The notes beneath the pieces were generated by a model. It made no database searches, was not told the DNA's origin, and saw nothing but the letters and a program-made list of their open reading frames with translations. Positions 8,929-16,799 of a DNA stretch of 20,196 nucleotides are shown here, piece by piece (the stretch's first letter is position 1; each line of letters opens with the position of its first letter). The position numbers were made by a program, and so were the translations under genes. Source of the stretch: Verrucomicrobiota bacterium (GTDB lineage: Bacteria; Verrucomicrobiota; Verrucomicrobiia; Opitutales; UBA2995); NCBI GenBank assembly GCA_027297085.1, contig JAPUIL010000110.1:1-20196 (forward strand). The letters run 5' to 3'.

Positions 8929-9318
8929 GGCAGTATCCTAGTAGACCGAAGATCTCAATCAAGCTCAGAGCAACTGTGAACACCACAGATCTACAATAAG
9001 GAATCTATGAAAAAATCGTCAGCAAGCTAACTCCTACAACTGCAAAGTTCAAAGTGGAATGAAAGAGCTACCTGTTATTGAGCCTTACGCTTCTAGATGC
9101 GTCGATTGAAGCCTCGTTAGGTGGCGAATCCATCATCAAGCCCGACATCTAAACTCAGTTAGAATCAGGTAGACTTTCTCTGCGGTCTCTGCCGCAGGGT
9201 ACCTCTATTCACAACCGATCAATCGAAATGCGGTCCTGGTCGAAGGGTAGGACAGGAGAGGCTTGGTTGATGTCGTTCTGGCAAACTCGGTACTGAGCGT
9301 TGAGATTTCATTTCCAGG
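8929..9318. other. 390-base intergenic region between hisA and the oppA-like gene
   Basis: No coding region is supported here; the longest ATG reading frames checked on the plus strand are about 7-22 codons with no family resemblance. It should hold the promoter of the OppA-like gene and the 3' end of the hisA transcript. Visible structure: a REP-like element at 9015-9038; a possible degenerate relative at 9111-9127 (GCCTCG-TTAG-GTGGCGA, sharing GGTGGCGA with the element at 11333-11359); and a perfect 6-bp hairpin CTGCGG/CCGCAG at 9180-9197 with a 6-base loop and no following T-run on either strand. Confidence 0.6.
9015..9038 (-). repeat. REP-like hairpin element, identical inverted copy of 11380-11403
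   Basis: Read on the minus strand it is T, GTAGGA, the 14-base hairpin GTTAGC-TT-GCTGAC, then GAT. All 24 bases match 11380-11403 on the plus strand. Outside those 24 bases the match stops at once on the tail side (TTTTT instead of CCTG), so it is a discrete small unit rather than part of a longer duplication. Confidence 0.65.
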
Positions 9319-10050
9319 TTATTCTTGGGGAAATTGCTCCAGAGCCTCGCTCAAATCAATCGCACCTTCGTAGATGGCCTTGCCCGTGATGACGCCGTCC
9401 AGATTTTCATGGCGACTTCCCAGGTCGGCCAGGCTTGCTAGATCTTCCATGCGTGATACACCACCACTGGCGATAATGTTGGCCGAACAATGACTGAGCA
9501 TCTCTTCCTGTGCTTCGAGATTCGGGCCAGCCATCATACCATCGGTACTGATATCTGTGTAAATAATAGTGCGTACCCCGAAATCGGATACTTGTTTGGC
9601 CAAATCGAGGGCAGTAACGTCGGAGGTATCAACCCAGCCTTTGACCGCAACCAGACCATCCTTAGCATCGATGCCGACGGCGATCTTGTCGCCGTATAGT
9701 TGAATCAAGGCTTGCACAAACCGTGGATCCGAACAGGCACGAGTTCCAATGACGGCTCGAGAAACTCCTGCATCAAACGCTGCCTTAACTGATCCAAAAT
9801 CGCGCAATCCTCCACCCAATTGAACTTTTAAACCAAGAGCGGCCACTTCCGCCACATGCTTGAGGTTGCTGGATGTTCCTGTAAAGGCCCCATCGAGGTC
9901 GACCATATGCATCCATTTCGTGCCGGCCTCAATCCAGACTTTGGCGGCATCCACGGGACGATCGTAATACACCGTCTCTTGTTCAGCTTTTCCCTGAAGC
10001 AGCCGCACACACCGTCCGTTCCGGATATCAATAGCAGGATAAATAATCAC
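9319..10050 (-). CDS. hisA: Phosphoribosylformimino-5-aminoimidazole carboxamide ribotide isomerase
   Basis: A 243-residue (beta-alpha)8-barrel enzyme of histidine synthesis that performs the Amadori rearrangement of ProFAR to PRFAR. Seen: MIIYPAIDIRNGRCVRL with catalytic Asp8; MVDLDGAF; the phosphate-binding GGGLR near residue 80 and second phosphate site IASGGVS; AVGIDAKDG with the second catalytic Asp at 128; and YTDISTDGMMAGPN, typical of HisA rather than HisF. Length is normal for the family. The start is GTG (10048-10050) with no clear ribosome-binding site. No other his genes are within the window, so the pathway is dispersed here or hisA has moved out of a his operon. It is transcribed away from the M42 peptidase gene. 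Cytoplasmic; call is secure. Confidence 0.95.
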   Translation of the reverse strand: MIIYPAIDIRNGRCVRLLQGKAEQETVYYDRPVDAAKVWIEAGTKWMHMVDLDGAFTGTSSNLKHVAEVAALGLKVQLGGGLRDFGSVKAAFDAGVSRAVIGTRACSDPRFVQALIQLYGDKIAVGIDAKDGLVAVKGWVDTSDVTALDLAKQVSDFGVRTIIYTDISTDGMMAGPNLEAQEEMLSHCSANIIASGGVSRMEDLASLADLGSRHENLDGVITGKAIYEGAIDLSEALEQFPQE

Positions 10051-10110
10051 GGATACTGGGCTAATTGTATTCCATGCACACGCAACTGAAAATTTGAAAT
10101 GCTTCGGAGC

Positions 10111-10146
10111 AACCCGAAATTCTCACGGAGCTGAGAATTTCGGGTT
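10111..10146. repeat. Perfect 15-bp inverted repeat between divergent genes
   Basis: AACCCGAAATTCTCA (10111-10125) and TGAGAATTTCGGGTT (10132-10146) are exact reverse complements around a 6-base loop. It sits in the 138-base gap between hisA (starts 10050, leftward) and the M42 peptidase (starts 10189, rightward). No gene ends there and neither arm is followed by a T-run, so an ordinary terminator is unlikely. A two-sided operator, a 5'-UTR hairpin or a small mobile hairpin are possible. Confidence 0.7.
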
Positions 10147-10188
10147 ATCTGACTTGAGATACAGGAATCACCACTCACACTGATCAAC

Positions 10189-11259
10189 ATGCCCAAAATC
10201 AAATACCAGGTACCAGATTTTTTAAATCAACTGTTAGCAAGCCGTTCGCCCTCTGGTCAGGAAACTGAAGCGCAAGCCGTATTCGACGCCTTTGTAGAGC
10301 CCAAGGCTGACAGCTATGAGAAAGATGTTCTTGGAAATCGGATCGCCACCCTCAATCCGAAGGGGGATCCCACCGTGCTGTTAGCAGGACACCTGGACGA
10401 GCTCGGTTTCATTATTAAGTATATCGACGACAAAGGTTACCTGTTTTTCGACACAATTGGCGGGCATGATCGTATCATGATCTCAGGCAGAAGAGTTCGC
10501 ATAAAAACCCGCAACGCCGTGATCACCGGCGTAACCGGTAAGCGCGCAGTTCACCTGATGGATGCAGATGAGCGGGAAAAAGTGCCCAAAATACACGACA
10601 TGTGGATAGATCTGGGAGTCTCATCCAAAGCAGACGCGGAAAAACTCGTACGCGTAGGCGATACAGGCACTTACGATCACGAGTTTGAGCTACTGAATGG
10701 ATCCGTGGGTACCGCGCGAGCTTTCGACAACAAAACCGGCGCTTACATTGCCGGTGAAACTCTGATACGCCTGGCCGAAGAATCCAGTCTGGCCGCAAAG
10801 GTAGTGGCAGTAGGAACCGCGCAAGAAGAAATTGGCGTGCGCGGTGCGGCAACTTCCGCATTCGCTACAACTCCTGACTACGGAATCGCCATCGATGTTG
10901 GACATGCCACGGATTTCCCGGACGCGGATAATAAACGGTTCGGAGCATTCAAGATGGGCGGCGGCGTGATAATTACGCGTGGACCACAGCTGAATCCAAT
11001 TGTAACGGAAGCGTTGATTGTTGTAGCCGAAGCGGAAAATATCCCCTACCAGCTCGAGGCAGAGCGCGGGATCATTTCCAACGACTCACGATCCATCCAA
11101 GTGGCGGGAGCGGGTGTAGCTACCGGCACGATAGGCTTGGCTCTCCGCTACATGCACACCCCGAGCGAAATGGTCGACCTGGAGGATGTTGAAGCCTGCG
11201 TAAAATTGCTGGTGGCTTATATCAAGACGCTGAAATCGGGTGACCGGGCGATTGTGTAA
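10189..11259 (+). CDS. M42 family metallopeptidase (glutamyl/deblocking aminopeptidase type)
   Basis: A 356-residue di-zinc aminopeptidase of the M42 family, which forms dodecameric tetrahedral particles that trim peptides in the cytoplasm. Motifs: AGHLDELGF with H68 and D70; ARAFDNKTG with bridging D180; AQEEIGVRG with the base and metal ligand E213/E214; IDVGHATD with D236; and RYMHTPSEMVDL with final ligand H323. All expected metal and catalytic residues are present and the length is typical, with the inserted PDZ-like region around residues 75-160. No signal peptide. Start ATG 10189 lacks a clear ribosome-binding site. Some family members were first named cellulase M; aminopeptidase is the safer call. 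The gene is monocistronic here, divergent from hisA and followed by the REP-like cluster. Confidence 0.93.
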   Translation: MPKIKYQVPDFLNQLLASRSPSGQETEAQAVFDAFVEPKADSYEKDVLGNRIATLNPKGDPTVLLAGHLDELGFIIKYIDDKGYLFFDTIGGHDRIMISGRRVRIKTRNAVITGVTGKRAVHLMDADEREKVPKIHDMWIDLGVSSKADAEKLVRVGDTGTYDHEFELLNGSVGTARAFDNKTGAYIAGETLIRLAEESSLAAKVVAVGTAQEEIGVRGAATSAFATTPDYGIAIDVGHATDFPDADNKRFGAFKMGGGVIITRGPQLNPIVTEALIVVAEAENIPYQLEAERGIISNDSRSIQVAGAGVATGTIGLALRYMHTPSEMVDLEDVEACVKLLVAYIKTLKSGDRAIV

Positions 11260-11296
11260 TGTACTAAAATATTTTAAAGCATTGTAATTATCACCT

Positions 11297-11359
11297 GTAA
11301 GAGCGGTTTTGACCGCGATCTGCAGCTTCATAGAATCGCCACCAAGGTGCCTCCTACAG
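11297..11359. repeat. Inverted pair of REP-like elements (REPIN-like)
   Basis: Element 2 on the plus strand (11297-11322): GTAAGA, hairpin GCGGTT-TT-GACCGC, GATCTG. Element 3 on the minus strand (11333-11357): GTAGGA, hairpin GGCACC-TT-GGTGGC (one G.G mismatch), GATTC. They face each other over about 10 bases. This head-to-head layout matches REP doublets (REPINs/BIMEs) that RAYT-family transposases (TnpA-REP) are known to spread in other bacteria; no RAYT gene is in the window. It lies between the convergent 3' ends of the M42 peptidase and clpX. Confidence 0.65.
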
Positions 11360-11379
11360 TTGAGAATTCCCAATCGAGG

Positions 11380-11407
11380 TGTAGGAGTTAGCTTGCTGAC
11401 GATCCTG
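11380..11407 (+). repeat. REP-like hairpin element 4
   Basis: T, GTAGGA, hairpin GTTAGC-TT-GCTGAC (one T.G wobble), then GATCCTG. The first 24 bases are identical to the inverted copy at 9015-9038. It lies about 20 bases beyond the inverted pair in the same convergent gap. The rest of the 254-base gap shows only the 12-base AT palindrome TAAAATATTTTA at 11265-11276. Confidence 0.65.
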
Positions 11408-11513
11408 CATTTGCACTATCATCTTGATAAGAGCTACTCCTAATTTTTGAGTTAGAACAAGCATCTTGCCTGTTTTTCGTTTATCTTTCCAGCCTGGAAG
11501 CCGGGCTGCTCCA

Positions 11514-12848
11514 TTAGGCCGCGTCCTTAGAATCTGGAGACGACTCGGTGTTTGTGTCAGAGTCTTTCCCGGATTCTACTTGCTTTGGCCGACGTTTGAT
11601 CTGCGGCTTGCGTGTTCCGTTTACGACTCCCAAGGTGATGACCACTTCATCCACATCTTCGTTGTGGGGAAGGTCATACATGATATCCAGCATGATCTTC
11701 TCCATAATGGAGCGCAGTGCGCGAGCGCCAGTTTTAAGCTTCTTAGCTTGCTTGGCTATCGCTTTGACCGCGTCCTCTTTGAAGCGAAGGCTTACCCCGT
11801 CCAATGCAAACAGTTTAACGTACTGTTTTACCAAAGCGTTCTTTGTTTTTTGAAGAATTTTCTCAAGATCTTCAACTGACAATTCTTCCAAAACGGTAGT
11901 GATGGGCAGTCGCCCAATAAATTCTGGAATCATGCCGAATTTTACCAAGTCTTCCGGCTCGAGCTTTGCTACTGTGTTCACAGCTGATTCGTCTTCTACC
12001 TCTACCTCTACCTGAGCCTGATTATAACCCAGATACCGTTGCCCCACTCGTTTGTTGATAATTTCCTCGAGTCCTATATAAGCTCCTCCACAGATAAACA
12101 AAATGTTTTCAGTATTCACTTGAACGTATTCCTGATTCGGATGCTTGCGCCCACCCTGCGGTGGAACATTACAGATAGTGCCTTCGAGAATCTTAAGCAA
12201 GGCCTGTTGTACCCCTTCACCTGATACATCACGAGTGATAGACACATTGTCAGTCTTGCGGCCGATCTTGTCGATTTCGTCCACGTAGATAATTCCACAC
12301 TCGGCTTTGGCAACATCGTAGTTGGCTGATTGCAGGAGACGTAGCACGATATTTTCCACATCTTCGCCCACATACCCGGCCTCGGTAAGCGTGGTAGCAT
12401 CAGCGATGGCAAAAGGCACATCGAGCAGTTTTGCCAGGGTCCGGGCCAGGTAGGTTTTACCACTACCGGTGGGACCGATCATGAGAATATTGCTCTTCTC
12501 GATTTCTACATCTATAAGCGACTCATCGATTTTGTGATCATGAGCCTGATTGCGATGCATTAACCGCTTGTAGTGATTGTAAACAGCTACCGAGAGAACT
12601 TTTTTGGCGTGATCCTGACCAATAACATACAGATCCAGCTCACCACGAATCTGAATTGGCTTAAGGAGTTTAAACGGAGACGCTTCCTGGTGTTGAGAAG
12701 CTTTGACCTCGCGATCAATGACGGTCTTACAAACATTGACGCAGGAATCGCAGATATACACACCACCGGGTCCCGCAATCATCTTACGGACCTCATTCTG
12801 CGATTTACCGCAGAATGAACAGAAGGTCAGTTTGGTGGATTTAGCCAT
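11514..12848 (-). CDS. clpX: ATP-dependent Clp protease ATP-binding subunit ClpX
   Basis: A 444-residue AAA+ unfoldase that recognises tagged or misfolded proteins and threads them into ClpP. Domains: N-terminal C4 zinc-binding domain (C10, C13, C33, C36); Walker A GPTGSGKT (125-132); pore loop GYVG (158-161); Walker [11 protein letters not shown] (D190, E191); sensor region IPEFIGRLP; and C-terminal small domain [11 protein letters not shown]. The loop that docks ClpP, normally ending in IGF or LGF, reads YLGY here (L273-Y275). The tail is rich in Lys/Ser/Asp and ends in DAA. Start ATG 12848 is 6 bases after the clpP stop, without a ribosome-binding site, so it probably depends on coupling to clpP translation. 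Third gene of the tig-clpP-clpX operon. The call is secure. Confidence 0.97.
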   Translation of the reverse strand: MAKSTKLTFCSFCGKSQNEVRKMIAGPGGVYICDSCVNVCKTVIDREVKASQHQEASPFKLLKPIQIRGELDLYVIGQDHAKKVLSVAVYNHYKRLMHRNQAHDHKIDESLIDVEIEKSNILMIGPTGSGKTYLARTLAKLLDVPFAIADATTLTEAGYVGEDVENIVLRLLQSANYDVAKAECGIIYVDEIDKIGRKTDNVSITRDVSGEGVQQALLKILEGTICNVPPQGGRKHPNQEYVQVNTENILFICGGAYIGLEEIINKRVGQRYLGYNQAQVEVEVEDESAVNTVAKLEPEDLVKFGMIPEFIGRLPITTVLEELSVEDLEKILQKTKNALVKQYVKLFALDGVSLRFKEDAVKAIAKQAKKLKTGARALRSIMEKIMLDIMYDLPHNEDVDEVVITLGVVNGTRKPQIKRRPKQVESGKDSDTNTESSPDSKDAA

Positions 12849-12854
12849 GGAAAA

Positions 12855-13460
12855 TTATGAGGCCGATTTTTCTTTTTTGCGTGCAGTGATGACGTTGTCG
12901 ACGATGCCGTAGTCCTTTGCTTCTTCGGCTGTCATGTAATAATCGCGGTCTGAATCTTTTTCTACCTGTTCTTCTGTCTTGCCGGTGTGTTTGGCAAGAA
13001 TCTCATTTAAAGTTTTTTTCCATCGATTGATTTCCCTGGCCGCGATAGTAATATCTGAAGTCTGTCCGCCAGCTCCTCCAGACGGCTGATGAATCATGAC
13101 CCGGCTGTTGGGTAAAGCGTACCGTTTACCGGGAGTTCCTGCAGCCAGAAGTACGGTGGCCAAACTAGCAGCCATGCCAATGCAGTAGGTAACCACATCG
13201 CAGCTCATAAGGTTTACTGTATCATAAATAGCCATACCACCTGTGACTATCCCTCCGGGAGAGTTGATGTACAGGTTGATATCTTTTTTGGGATCTTCCA
13301 TTTCCAGGAAGAGCAGTTGGGCGATCACCAAATTGGTAATCATATCATCAATTGGAGTACCGATAAAAATGATGCGGTCTTTGAGCAAACGACTGTAAAT
13401 GTCCATGCTCCGCTCACCGCGGCCGGTATTTTCGATAACGTTTGGGACGTAAAAACTCAC
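12855..13460 (-). CDS. clpP: ATP-dependent Clp protease proteolytic subunit ClpP
   Basis: A 201-residue serine protease of the S14 family that forms a double heptameric barrel capped by ClpX. The catalytic triad is complete: Ser99 in GMAASLA, His124 in MIHQPSGG and Asp173 in DSDRDYYM. The nucleophile is followed by LAT rather than the commoner MGA. The N-terminal [21 protein letters not shown] segment and the INSPGG motif are typical. The start is GTG (13458-13460), directly abutting the tig TAA with no spacer; GAGGAG at 13470-13475 fits it, so the start is well supported. It lies between tig and clpX. The propeptide is short or absent. The call is secure. Confidence 0.97.
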   Translation of the reverse strand: MSFYVPNVIENTGRGERSMDIYSRLLKDRIIFIGTPIDDMITNLVIAQLLFLEMEDPKKDINLYINSPGGIVTGGMAIYDTVNLMSCDVVTYCIGMAASLATVLLAAGTPGKRYALPNSRVMIHQPSGGAGGQTSDITIAAREINRWKKTLNEILAKHTGKTEEQVEKDSDRDYYMTAEEAKDYGIVDNVITARKKEKSAS

Positions 13461-14792
13461 TTATTTATTCTCCTCTTCAAGTTGTTGGATTGTTTCCGAA
13501 ACAGTAGATTGTTCCACCAGGAAATCAAGAGTCTTGTTAATCAGGATAGATTCATGCATGGAACGCAAGCGACCCTGATCTTTTCTAATTTCTTTAGCAA
13601 TTTGCTCAGGTTTTTGCTGGGTATACATGGCTTCCTGGAAAATCATGGCCTGGAAATCACGGTCTTCCGGTTGAATTTTTTCTATTTCAGCCAACTTATT
13701 GAGGATCAGGTTGATTTTTACGCGACGACTAGCTTCCTTGTCGGCTTCCTCCCGCATGCCAGCCATAGCTGCTTCGGGATCGTCCTGAGCCTCCTGGGCT
13801 TGCGTCTGTTGCTGTAACATACCTTGGAGAATGCGACCCGACTCTCCATCCACGGCAGATTGAGGCAGAGCGAACTCAGACTTTTCAACCAGGAAATTCA
13901 TGATCTGCTCACGTTTGATCTGATTAGATTCCGATTCTTTTCGGTTTGTGAGGTCTCCTTTTATATTATCTTTCAGCTGATCCTCGGTCTCTAAATTCAT
14001 TGCTTTGAGGAATTCCTCATCAATTTCGGGAAGTTTTTTCTCCCGCACTTCGGTGACGTTTATTTTATATTGAACTGACTTACTTTGAAGATCTTCCACG
14101 CGGAAATCATCCGGAAACTCTACCGTGATCTCCTTTTCATCGCCTTTTTTCAACCCGACCAATTCTTTAGCCAGGCCAGGAAAATCCGCGCTTTCGGTAC
14201 CAGCTTCCTCCCAGGTGGAGGATTGTTTGCTCAATAAAGGCTGATCGGCGATAAATTCGGAAAGTTCTTGGCCATCAAGGAACCCTTCGTAACCGAGTTG
14301 TACATAGTCTGACTCAGCTGCCGGATCCTCTTTTTCAACGAAATCAGCCCGTTGGGATCTCAGGGTATAAATGGATTCCTCAATTTCTTCATCGGTAACA
14401 GCTACCTCGGGTACCGTGACGGCAATGCCTTTGTATTCAGGTAATTCAATCTCCGGTTCCAGATCTACGGTAAATTCGATAGAAGCGTTTTTTCCAAGTT
14501 CGATGTCGCCCTCTTGAAGATCGACTATGTTGTAGATCTTGATGCTGTCCTCCTTATTGACCATATCGTAGGCGGTGGAAATGACTTTTCGCTTCAGCTC
14601 CTCCTCAACGTCCTTGCCATATTTCCTCAGGATCATAGCTGCGGGCGCCTTGCCTGGACGAAAGCCAGGAATACGAGCCTGAAGGGAAAATTGACCTATC
14701 AGTTTCTTTTGTTCATTTGCGATCTCAGCGGCCTCGATCAAGACGGTCACTTTTTTCCGCGAATCGCTCACGTCCTCTACTTGAATACTCAC
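13461..14792 (-). CDS. tig: Trigger factor (ribosome-associated chaperone/prolyl isomerase)
   Basis: A 443-residue trigger factor, which docks at the ribosome exit tunnel and shields new chains. Seen: N-terminal ribosome-binding domain with signature GFRPGKAP (43-50); a middle FKBP-type domain (about 150-245) containing YVQLGYEGFLDGQELSEF, weakly conserved as is common outside Proteobacteria; and a long helical C-terminal chaperone domain, including a Gln/Ala-rich stretch (MLQQQTQAQEAQ). Length is close to the usual 430-450. The start is GTG (14790-14792) without a strong ribosome-binding site. First gene of the tig-clpP-clpX operon; its TAA touches the clpP GTG. Cytoplasmic. Confidence 0.95.
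   Translation of the reverse strand: MSIQVEDVSDSRKKVTVLIEAAEIANEQKKLIGQFSLQARIPGFRPGKAPAAMILRKYGKDVEEELKRKVISTAYDMVNKEDSIKIYNIVDLQEGDIELGKNASIEFTVDLEPEIELPEYKGIAVTVPEVAVTDEEIEESIYTLRSQRADFVEKEDPAAESDYVQLGYEGFLDGQELSEFIADQPLLSKQSSTWEEAGTESADFPGLAKELVGLKKGDEKEITVEFPDDFRVEDLQSKSVQYKINVTEVREKKLPEIDEEFLKAMNLETEDQLKDNIKGDLTNRKESESNQIKREQIMNFLVEKSEFALPQSAVDGESGRILQGMLQQQTQAQEAQDDPEAAMAGMREEADKEASRRVKINLILNKLAEIEKIQPEDRDFQAMIFQEAMYTQQKPEQIAKEIRKDQGRLRSMHESILINKTLDFLVEQSTVSETIQQLEEENK
13470..13475 (-). promoter_or_regulatory. Ribosome-binding site of clpP
   Basis: GAGGAG on the minus strand, inside the last codons of tig, is 9 bases before the clpP GTG. It is one of the few strong Shine-Dalgarno sites in the window and fixes the clpP start. 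Confidence 0.65.
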
Positions 14793-14829
14793 GATAAATC
14801 TTTACGGTTCGATATGGATAAAAAAGCGC

Positions 14830-14860
14830 TTTATGATCATTTCCTTTATGACCGGGTCAA
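14830..14860 (-). promoter_or_regulatory. Possible sigma-70-type promoter of the tig-clpP-clpX operon
   Basis: On the minus strand TTGACC (14860-14855) matches the -35 consensus at 5 of 6 positions. CATAAA (14835-14830) matches -10 at 4 of 6, with a long 19-base spacer, about 38 bases before the tig start. The position fits, but the spacer is poor, so this is only a candidate. Confidence 0.25.
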
Positions 14861-14955
14861 TGCCTAAATAGATCCGCAAACCCCGGTAAAATATGGGCTG
14901 GCTTTGACGTTGATTCCTTGCGCGGAGAACCCTTTGCTGAGATTTTTAGCATCTT

Positions 14956-15624
14956 ATGGTTGAGCAGATAAACATTCCCCGGCCTCTTTTGGTGACAGAC
15001 TGTAGCACCCTGGGTGTACGAGTAGGCGTGCTTGGAGATGGAGGTTGGCTGGCATATCGTAATCATTCTGGAGAGGTTGCCCTCGCTCTATTCGAAGCAG
15101 TCAAAGAGGTGCTAAGCCAGGCCTCGCTTAGCCTGGGACAATTGGCGGGATTTATTTTTTGTGAAGGACCAGGATCAACTCTGGGTATCCGCATCAACGC
15201 CATGGCGCTGCGAACCTGGAATAGTCTGGGAAACAAACCTCGCCCTGTGTTTGCCTATAAAAGCCTGGAGGCAGCGGCCATCCTTGTGCGCCTATCCGAG
15301 GCAAACGACTCAGCTTTTACGCTATTCTCGGATTTAAGGAAAAACGCCTGGAATGCATGTTCAGGAAATTCTGACGGATCCACATCGACCATCGAGGTCG
15401 TACCCAAGGAATCCTTAGGTAACTGGAAGGAACGGCGATATTTCATTCAGCAGCGACTATACTCGCCGGGAGCCCCGCCAGAATCAGAACCTTTAAATTA
15501 TGACCTGGAACCGCTCGGCGCTTCCGATGATTTTATAAATCTATTCCAACCCGTAGAACAACCGGCAGTATACCAAACGACAACCACTCAGTTCAAGAAG
15601 TGGGTTCCCCAACGCCATCGCTAA
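14956..15624 (+). CDS. tsaB: tRNA threonylcarbamoyladenosine synthesis protein TsaB (divergent)
   Basis: A 222-residue ASKHA-fold protein, normal TsaB length. TsaB pairs with TsaD and TsaE to make t6A37 in ANN-decoding tRNAs. Seen: the N-terminal phosphate-1-like strand LLVTDCSTLGVRVGV; AYRNHSGEVAL where TsaB usually has a helix binding its partner; LAGFIFCEGPGSTLGIRI (motif at 71-80, corresponding to GPGSFTGLRI of the family); and the following helix NAMALRTWN. The C-terminal half is poorly conserved, as often for this family. The family is weakly conserved overall, so the call rests mainly on the GPGS motif, length and architecture. It is divergent from tig, and its TAA is 4 bases before the alr ATG, suggesting one transcript. 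No clear ribosome-binding site. Confidence 0.78.
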   Translation: MVEQINIPRPLLVTDCSTLGVRVGVLGDGGWLAYRNHSGEVALALFEAVKEVLSQASLSLGQLAGFIFCEGPGSTLGIRINAMALRTWNSLGNKPRPVFAYKSLEAAAILVRLSEANDSAFTLFSDLRKNAWNACSGNSDGSTSTIEVVPKESLGNWKERRYFIQQRLYSPGAPPESEPLNYDLEPLGASDDFINLFQPVEQPAVYQTTTTQFKKWVPQRHR

Positions 15625-15628
15625 GCTT

Positions 15629-16780
15629 ATGGTAAAGCATCAACAGGACCATGCCCGGTGCTGGGTAGAAATCGACCTGGCAGCTCTGGAGCGAAACTTA
15701 CATAAGATTAGAGCCGCTCTACCGTCCCACATTCGCTACGTCGCAGTGGTCAAGGCCGATGCTTACGGTCATGGACTCGCGCAAACTGCAACCCGCCTAA
15801 TGCAGTGCGGAGCAGATATGTTTGCCGTAGCCAACGTCAGTGAAGCAGCCACTCTTCGTGAAATGGGATCAGGCTGGCCCATCCTGGTACTTTCTTCGGT
15901 ATTGCCCCAAGAGGATGACGATCTGTTTGCTGTTAATCTGATTCCGACCCTCTCAACTCTAGCCGAGGTTGAACGCTTCAATCTCAAGGCGAAGGATCGA
16001 AGGAAGGTGCTGGAAGTTCACTTAAAAATTGACACCGGAATGGGACGACTGGGTGTATGGCATGAAGATGTTCAGCCGATTCTGAATGCACTGCAATCTG
16101 CCAATCATTTAAAGTTGGATGGTGTCTTTACCCACTTCAGCTGCGCACCCACAGATCCGGATTTTACTGAGCTTCAACGTAAGCGATTTCTCGATACGCT
16201 GAAAATAATAGAAAATCAATTCGACTTGAGCGAGTGTCTGATCCACGCCGACAATAGTGCAAGCCTGAAAAGCTTTAATCGATCGAGCCCGTTCAATGCC
16301 GTACGGGTCGGGCTGCTGCAATTCGGTGCCGCCCCCTATCCCGACTCTCTGTTTGCTGAAGTAAAAACTGAGCCTGTATTGAGTTTTCATGGACGCGTTT
16401 CGTTGGTAAAAACAATACCGGCCGGCAACCCGATCAGTTATGGGCGGTTAACCACTATTGCAAGATCCACAACCCTTGCCGTTTTGTCCGCTGGTTACGC
16501 TGATGGAATTCCCATGCCTTTTACAAATCGCGCGGAAGTGTTGATTCAAGGGAATCGATGCCCTGTCCTTGGCCGGGTTACCATGGATCAACTTATTGTG
16601 GACGTAACCGATCTCGAGAAATCGCCTGAAAGTGGCGATATTGCTACCTTTATAGGGACACAAGACGAAGGACAAATCTCCATCTCTGAGTTCAGTCGTT
16701 GGGGAAAATCCATTCCCTGGGAGTGTTTTTGCTCGATTTCCAAGCGTGTCACAAGGGTTTACAAAACCTTCAGAGAGTGA
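15629..16780 (+). CDS. alr: Alanine racemase
   Basis: A 383-residue PLP enzyme of fold type III that converts L- to D-alanine for peptidoglycan. Seen: WVEIDLAALERNL; PLP-binding Lys42 in VAVVKADAYGHG; HLKIDTGMGRLG; THFSCAPTDPDF; HADNSAS; the second catalytic base Tyr271 in ISYG; SAGYADG; and GRVTMDQ with Met319/Asp320 of the substrate pocket. The pocket Arg region reads VRVGLLQFG, where many relatives have RPGIALYG. All catalytic residues are present and the length is normal. The start ATG is 4 bases after tsaB with no ribosome-binding site, so coupling to tsaB is likely. Cytoplasmic; call is secure. Confidence 0.95.
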   Translation: MVKHQQDHARCWVEIDLAALERNLHKIRAALPSHIRYVAVVKADAYGHGLAQTATRLMQCGADMFAVANVSEAATLREMGSGWPILVLSSVLPQEDDDLFAVNLIPTLSTLAEVERFNLKAKDRRKVLEVHLKIDTGMGRLGVWHEDVQPILNALQSANHLKLDGVFTHFSCAPTDPDFTELQRKRFLDTLKIIENQFDLSECLIHADNSASLKSFNRSSPFNAVRVGLLQFGAAPYPDSLFAEVKTEPVLSFHGRVSLVKTIPAGNPISYGRLTTIARSTTLAVLSAGYADGIPMPFTNRAEVLIQGNRCPVLGRVTMDQLIVDVTDLEKSPESGDIATFIGTQDEGQISISEFSRWGKSIPWECFCSISKRVTRVYKTFRE

Positions 16781-16799
16781 TCCAATATCCCACTGTTTT

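Noticed and set aside
11412..11437. A further REP-like element on the minus strand (TTAGGA followed by GTAGCTCTTATCAA) beside element 4.
   Set aside because: The head is partly right, but the following 14 bases do not form the 6+TT+6 hairpin, so it cannot be told from chance.
11500..11513. A rho-independent terminator just after clpX, from the CAGCC/GGCTG pairing near 11490-11510.
   Set aside because: The stem is short with a large loop and no T-run follows on the minus strand.
14814..14867. A 17-codon plus-strand frame (MDKKALYDHFLYDRVNA) in the tig/tsaB divergent region.
   Set aside because: No ribosome-binding site or recognisable family, and it is only the tail of a longer frame antisense to tig; it also overlaps the candidate tig promoter.
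14904..14932. A TTGACG -35 box upstream of tsaB on the plus strand.
   Set aside because: No acceptable -10 element lies 16-18 bases downstream (AACCCT).
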